A stretch of 64,000 nucleotides of DNA from Fusibacter sp963666805 (GTDB taxonomy: Bacteria; Bacillota; Clostridia; Peptostreptococcales; Acidaminobacteraceae): the NCBI GenBank assembly GCA_963666805.2, contig CAXXWR010000003.1, positions 558,001 through 622,000 on the forward strand, written 5' to 3'. The position numbers and the translations under genes were made by a program. Under the pieces are notes generated by a model. The model worked only from the letters and a program-made list of their open reading frames with translations, did no database searches and was not told the origin of the DNA. Below, piece by piece: positions 62,325 to 64,000 of this stretch. The stretch's first letter is position 1. Every line of letters starts with the position of its first letter.

Positions 62325-62333
62325 TGATATAAT
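62325..62333 (+). promoter_or_regulatory. Extended -10 promoter of flavin-reductase-like gene
   Basis: TGATATAAT (TG-N-TATAAT), 31 bp before the ATG. No clear -35. Confidence 0.5.
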
Positions 62334-62363
62334 GAAGACAATAAAATATGGAAAGGAGAGCCT

Positions 62364-62990
62364 ATGAGTAAAGACACTTGGAAGCCCGGCACAATGGTTT
62401 ATCCTGTACCAGCAGCCATGATCACTTGTGGAGATATGACTGAATCCAATATTATTACTATTGCTTGGACTGGCACGGTTTGCACCAATCCAGCGATGAC
62501 CTATATTTCAGTCAGAAAAAAACGGTATTCATATGACCTTATTAAAAATTCGGGTGAGTTTGTCATTAATCTCACCACCCAATCCCTTGTTTATGCGACT
62601 GACTATTGCGGTGTAAAATCAGGACGTGATATTGACAAGTTTCAACAAATGAAGCTTACAAAGGAAAAAGCCACTCAAGTTGCAGCCCCACTTATTGCTG
62701 AGTCCCCTGTTAATATAGAATGTAAAGTAAAAGACATTATTCCCTTAGGTTCTCACGATATGTTCCTCGCTGAAGTGGTTGCCGTTAATATCGACCCACA
62801 ATACTTGGATGATACCGGTAAGTTTAGACTTGATTTAGCTGGAATAATGGCTTATAGCCATGGTGCTTACTATCAGCTTGGCAAACAACTCGGTACTTTT
62901 GGCTATTCTGTTAAAAAGAAAAAAAACAAGCGTAAAAACGATTCACATAAAAAAACGAGGCGTTCTCGAAAAACACCTCGCAAACTTTGA
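62364..62990 (+). CDS. Flavin-reductase-like FMN-binding protein with basic tail
   Basis: 208 aa. Residues 1-175 form the split-barrel FMN domain of the flavoredoxin/flavin reductase family (YPVPAAMITCGD, NIITIAWTGTVCTNPAMTYISVRK, FVINLTTQSL, DMFLAEVVAV). The last 26 residues, after FGYSV, are almost wholly Lys/Arg/Ser/Thr. That tail is encoded partly by a hairpin that looks like the terminator of the convergent gene. GGAAAGGAG precedes the ATG. Probably an electron carrier or flavin reductase; partner unknown. Confidence 0.85.
   Translation: MSKDTWKPGTMVYPVPAAMITCGDMTESNIITIAWTGTVCTNPAMTYISVRKKRYSYDLIKNSGEFVINLTTQSLVYATDYCGVKSGRDIDKFQQMKLTKEKATQVAAPLIAESPVNIECKVKDIIPLGSHDMFLAEVVAVNIDPQYLDDTGKFRLDLAGIMAYSHGAYYQLGKQLGTFGYSVKKKKNKRKNDSHKKTRRSRKTPRKL
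62951..62980 (-). terminator. Terminator of STAS-like gene, inside neighbouring CDS
   Basis: Minus-strand CGAGGTGTT and AACGCCTCG arms (one G-U pair), then seven T. It lies within the 3' coding end of the convergent flavin-reductase-like gene. Confidence 0.7.
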
Positions 62991-63029
62991 CACTCTTAAT
63001 GCATAAAAAAGAATAACTCAACTCCAATA

Positions 63030-63359
63030 CTAGGATTTTTTTGTATAAAGAATAGCCTCTTTTTCATTGTTAACCACTTCAAAATAATGATTGAGTTTCA
63101 TCATGTCTAATAATTGGCTCAACCTTTGTTTTGAATCGACCAATACCATTTTACCTTTAACCGCCATCATCAATTTAGCATATTTGATTAATTGTAAAAT
63201 GAATTTATGATTAACGTGATCAATGTTATTAATATCAATAATGAGCTTTTGATACTCGTGTTGCTCAAAGCGATTCTTAACAAAAAAATACTTTTCATTG
63301 GCTTCATTCAATGAATCAAATTTTAATATATATATATTGTCTTGGGTTAAAGTAATCAT
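63030..63359 (-). CDS. STAS-like domain protein
   Basis: 109 aa. Strand-helix pattern and the central KLIIDINNIDHVNHKFILQLIKY resemble the STAS fold of anti-sigma-factor antagonists. The usual D-S-S-G loop with the phosphorylated Ser is replaced by D-H-V-N-H. It could be a scaffold or a non-phosphorylatable relative. It diverges from a PAS-domain sensor gene 104 bp away, a hint of shared signalling. Confidence 0.6.
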   Translation of the reverse strand: MITLTQDNIYILKFDSLNEANEKYFFVKNRFEQHEYQKLIIDINNIDHVNHKFILQLIKYAKLMMAVKGKMVLVDSKQRLSQLLDMMKLNHYFEVVNNEKEAILYTKKS

Positions 63360-63463
63360 TTTGCATTCCTCATTTCTATCATAATAATATATATCCCAAA
63401 GATAATGAGTTATTCACCTTTTTTAGCGATTTAATTAATAATTGTTCTCAATGAGGAGATTTT

Positions 63464-64000
63464 ATGAATAATGTACTCTCTCTATTTATTGACGTCATCG
63501 GTTCTGATGAATTAGTAAGTCACGTGAAAACAATGAGTCGTTTCTCTAAAATAATTTCAGCCGTTAACGTCGATACCCTCAACAGTCTCAATTTTTCTAA
63601 ACAAGAAAAGGATTTGTTGGTATGGGACATCCGCCTCATTCCTTGTGAGGAGGCATCATTAACCCTTGCTAAATCTCTTTATAATGAAGTCATTCTTATT
63701 GGCATACCCGAAGATGACACTATATTTGATTTAATCAATCAATTAAATATTACCCTCTTTTTAAGGGCAAATCATTTTAAAGGAGAACTTACTAATATAT
63801 TTAAACTGTATACTCAAAAGGTTTCTTTGCGCGTTGAAAAATCAATGCTCAATAAGATTTTTGAAGATGCTCAAAACTCTATTGTCATGACTGATATTAA
63901 TGGCAACATCCAATATGCCAATTCTTACTTTGAAAATCTTTCAGGCTATGCTTTAGATGAATTGATTAAAGATTCCCCGCGTATTATTAAAAGTGGGTTT
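63464..64000 (+). CDS. PAS-domain signalling protein, partial (C-terminus beyond window)
   Basis: 179 codons from ATG 63464 (GAGGAG upstream) to the edge without a stop. Residues 1-125 have no clear family. A PAS domain begins near residue 130: IFEDAQNSIVMTDINGNI, YANSYFENLSGYALDEL and the ensuing SPRIIKSG match the PAS core closely. The output domain (kinase, GGDEF/EAL or other) lies outside the window. Confidence 0.8.
   Translation, partial: MNNVLSLFIDVIGSDELVSHVKTMSRFSKIISAVNVDTLNSLNFSKQEKDLLVWDIRLIPCEEASLTLAKSLYNEVILIGIPEDDTIFDLINQLNITLFLRANHFKGELTNIFKLYTQKVSLRVEKSMLNKIFEDAQNSIVMTDINGNIQYANSYFENLSGYALDELIKDSPRIIKSGF

Noticed and set aside
1..64000. Insertion sequence, prophage or integrative element
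   Set aside because: No transposase, integrase or phage structural gene and no paired long terminal repeats were seen; the tRNA-Thr 3' end was checked by eye and no partial duplicate was noticed.

Overview
The window is A+T-rich, gene-dense chromosomal DNA from a low-G+C Gram-positive bacterium. AGGAGG-type ribosome sites precede most genes, factor-independent terminators are everywhere, and TTG/GTG starts occur. A type I-B CRISPR system, a leuS T-box, an ANTAR-controlled amt-glnA operon, a CsoR/CopA module and a membrane Mrp/Mbh-type antiporter point to an anaerobic member of class Clostridia. Genus cannot be read from the sequence. I see no insertion sequence, prophage or rRNA. One tRNA gene is present.

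Layout. 1-713: minus-strand membrane genes, the first running off the window and resembling a NuoL/MrpA-type proton channel. 1.0-3.5 kb: ccdA, a TlpA-like thioredoxin lipoprotein and an M42 aminopeptidase. 3.7-7.9 kb: an eight-gene cation/proton antiporter operon in the order E-F-G-DUF4040-MbhE-B-C-D, as in the membrane arm of Mbh hydrogenases, without a NuoL-like MrpA head. 8.0-11.0 kb: a DegV/FakB protein and a FabT-like MarR repressor, each behind a matching FabT box, then an NhaC-type antiporter. 11.0-17.6 kb: a histidine operon (Z-G-C-B-H-A-FIE) behind a leader peptide with four consecutive His codons; its last gene fuses HisF, HisI and HisE. 17.7-23.3 kb: EamA exporter, PucR-like regulator, UgpC/MsmX-type ATPase, YitT and a TraB-like protein.

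23.5-34.8 kb: a CRISPR array of 24 repeats and 23 spacers, its leader, then cas2-1-4-3-5-7-8b-6 on the minus strand (transcribed cas6 to cas2 towards the array), headed by a WYL regulator. 35.0-38.6 kb: amt-glnA-ANTAR regulator, with an ANTAR-type hairpin overlapping a terminator in the long amt leader. 38.7-42.8 kb: UbiA/MenA-like prenyltransferase, GH3 glycosidase lipoprotein, pentapeptide-repeat protein, tRNA-Thr. 42.9-47.3 kb: two-component system and an MFS transporter preceded by a small leader ORF and terminator, a likely drug-responsive attenuator. 47.4-54.5 kb: NUDIX hydrolase, PerR-box peroxiredoxin, an arsenic operon (arsR-arsC-ArsP-like permease-mini-thioredoxin), a membrane-anchored unknown, MscS, and a HisJ-like PHP phosphatase that may complete histidine synthesis. 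54.7-57.7 kb: copper operon copA-csoR in which CopA carries an in-frame CopZ-like tail with its own internal ribosome site. 57.8-64 kb: GltD-like flavoprotein, T-box leuS, UPF0180 protein, flavin-reductase-like protein, STAS-like protein and the start of a PAS sensor.

The strongest theme is RNA-level control: a His attenuator, a T-box, an ANTAR leader and a putative antibiotic leader sit in one 64-kb stretch. Sodium/proton exchange (Mrp/Mbh-type, NhaC) and metal/oxidant defence (ars, cop, PerR-type peroxiredoxin) are the main physiological themes. Nothing here was tested by database search; calls rest on motifs and gene order.
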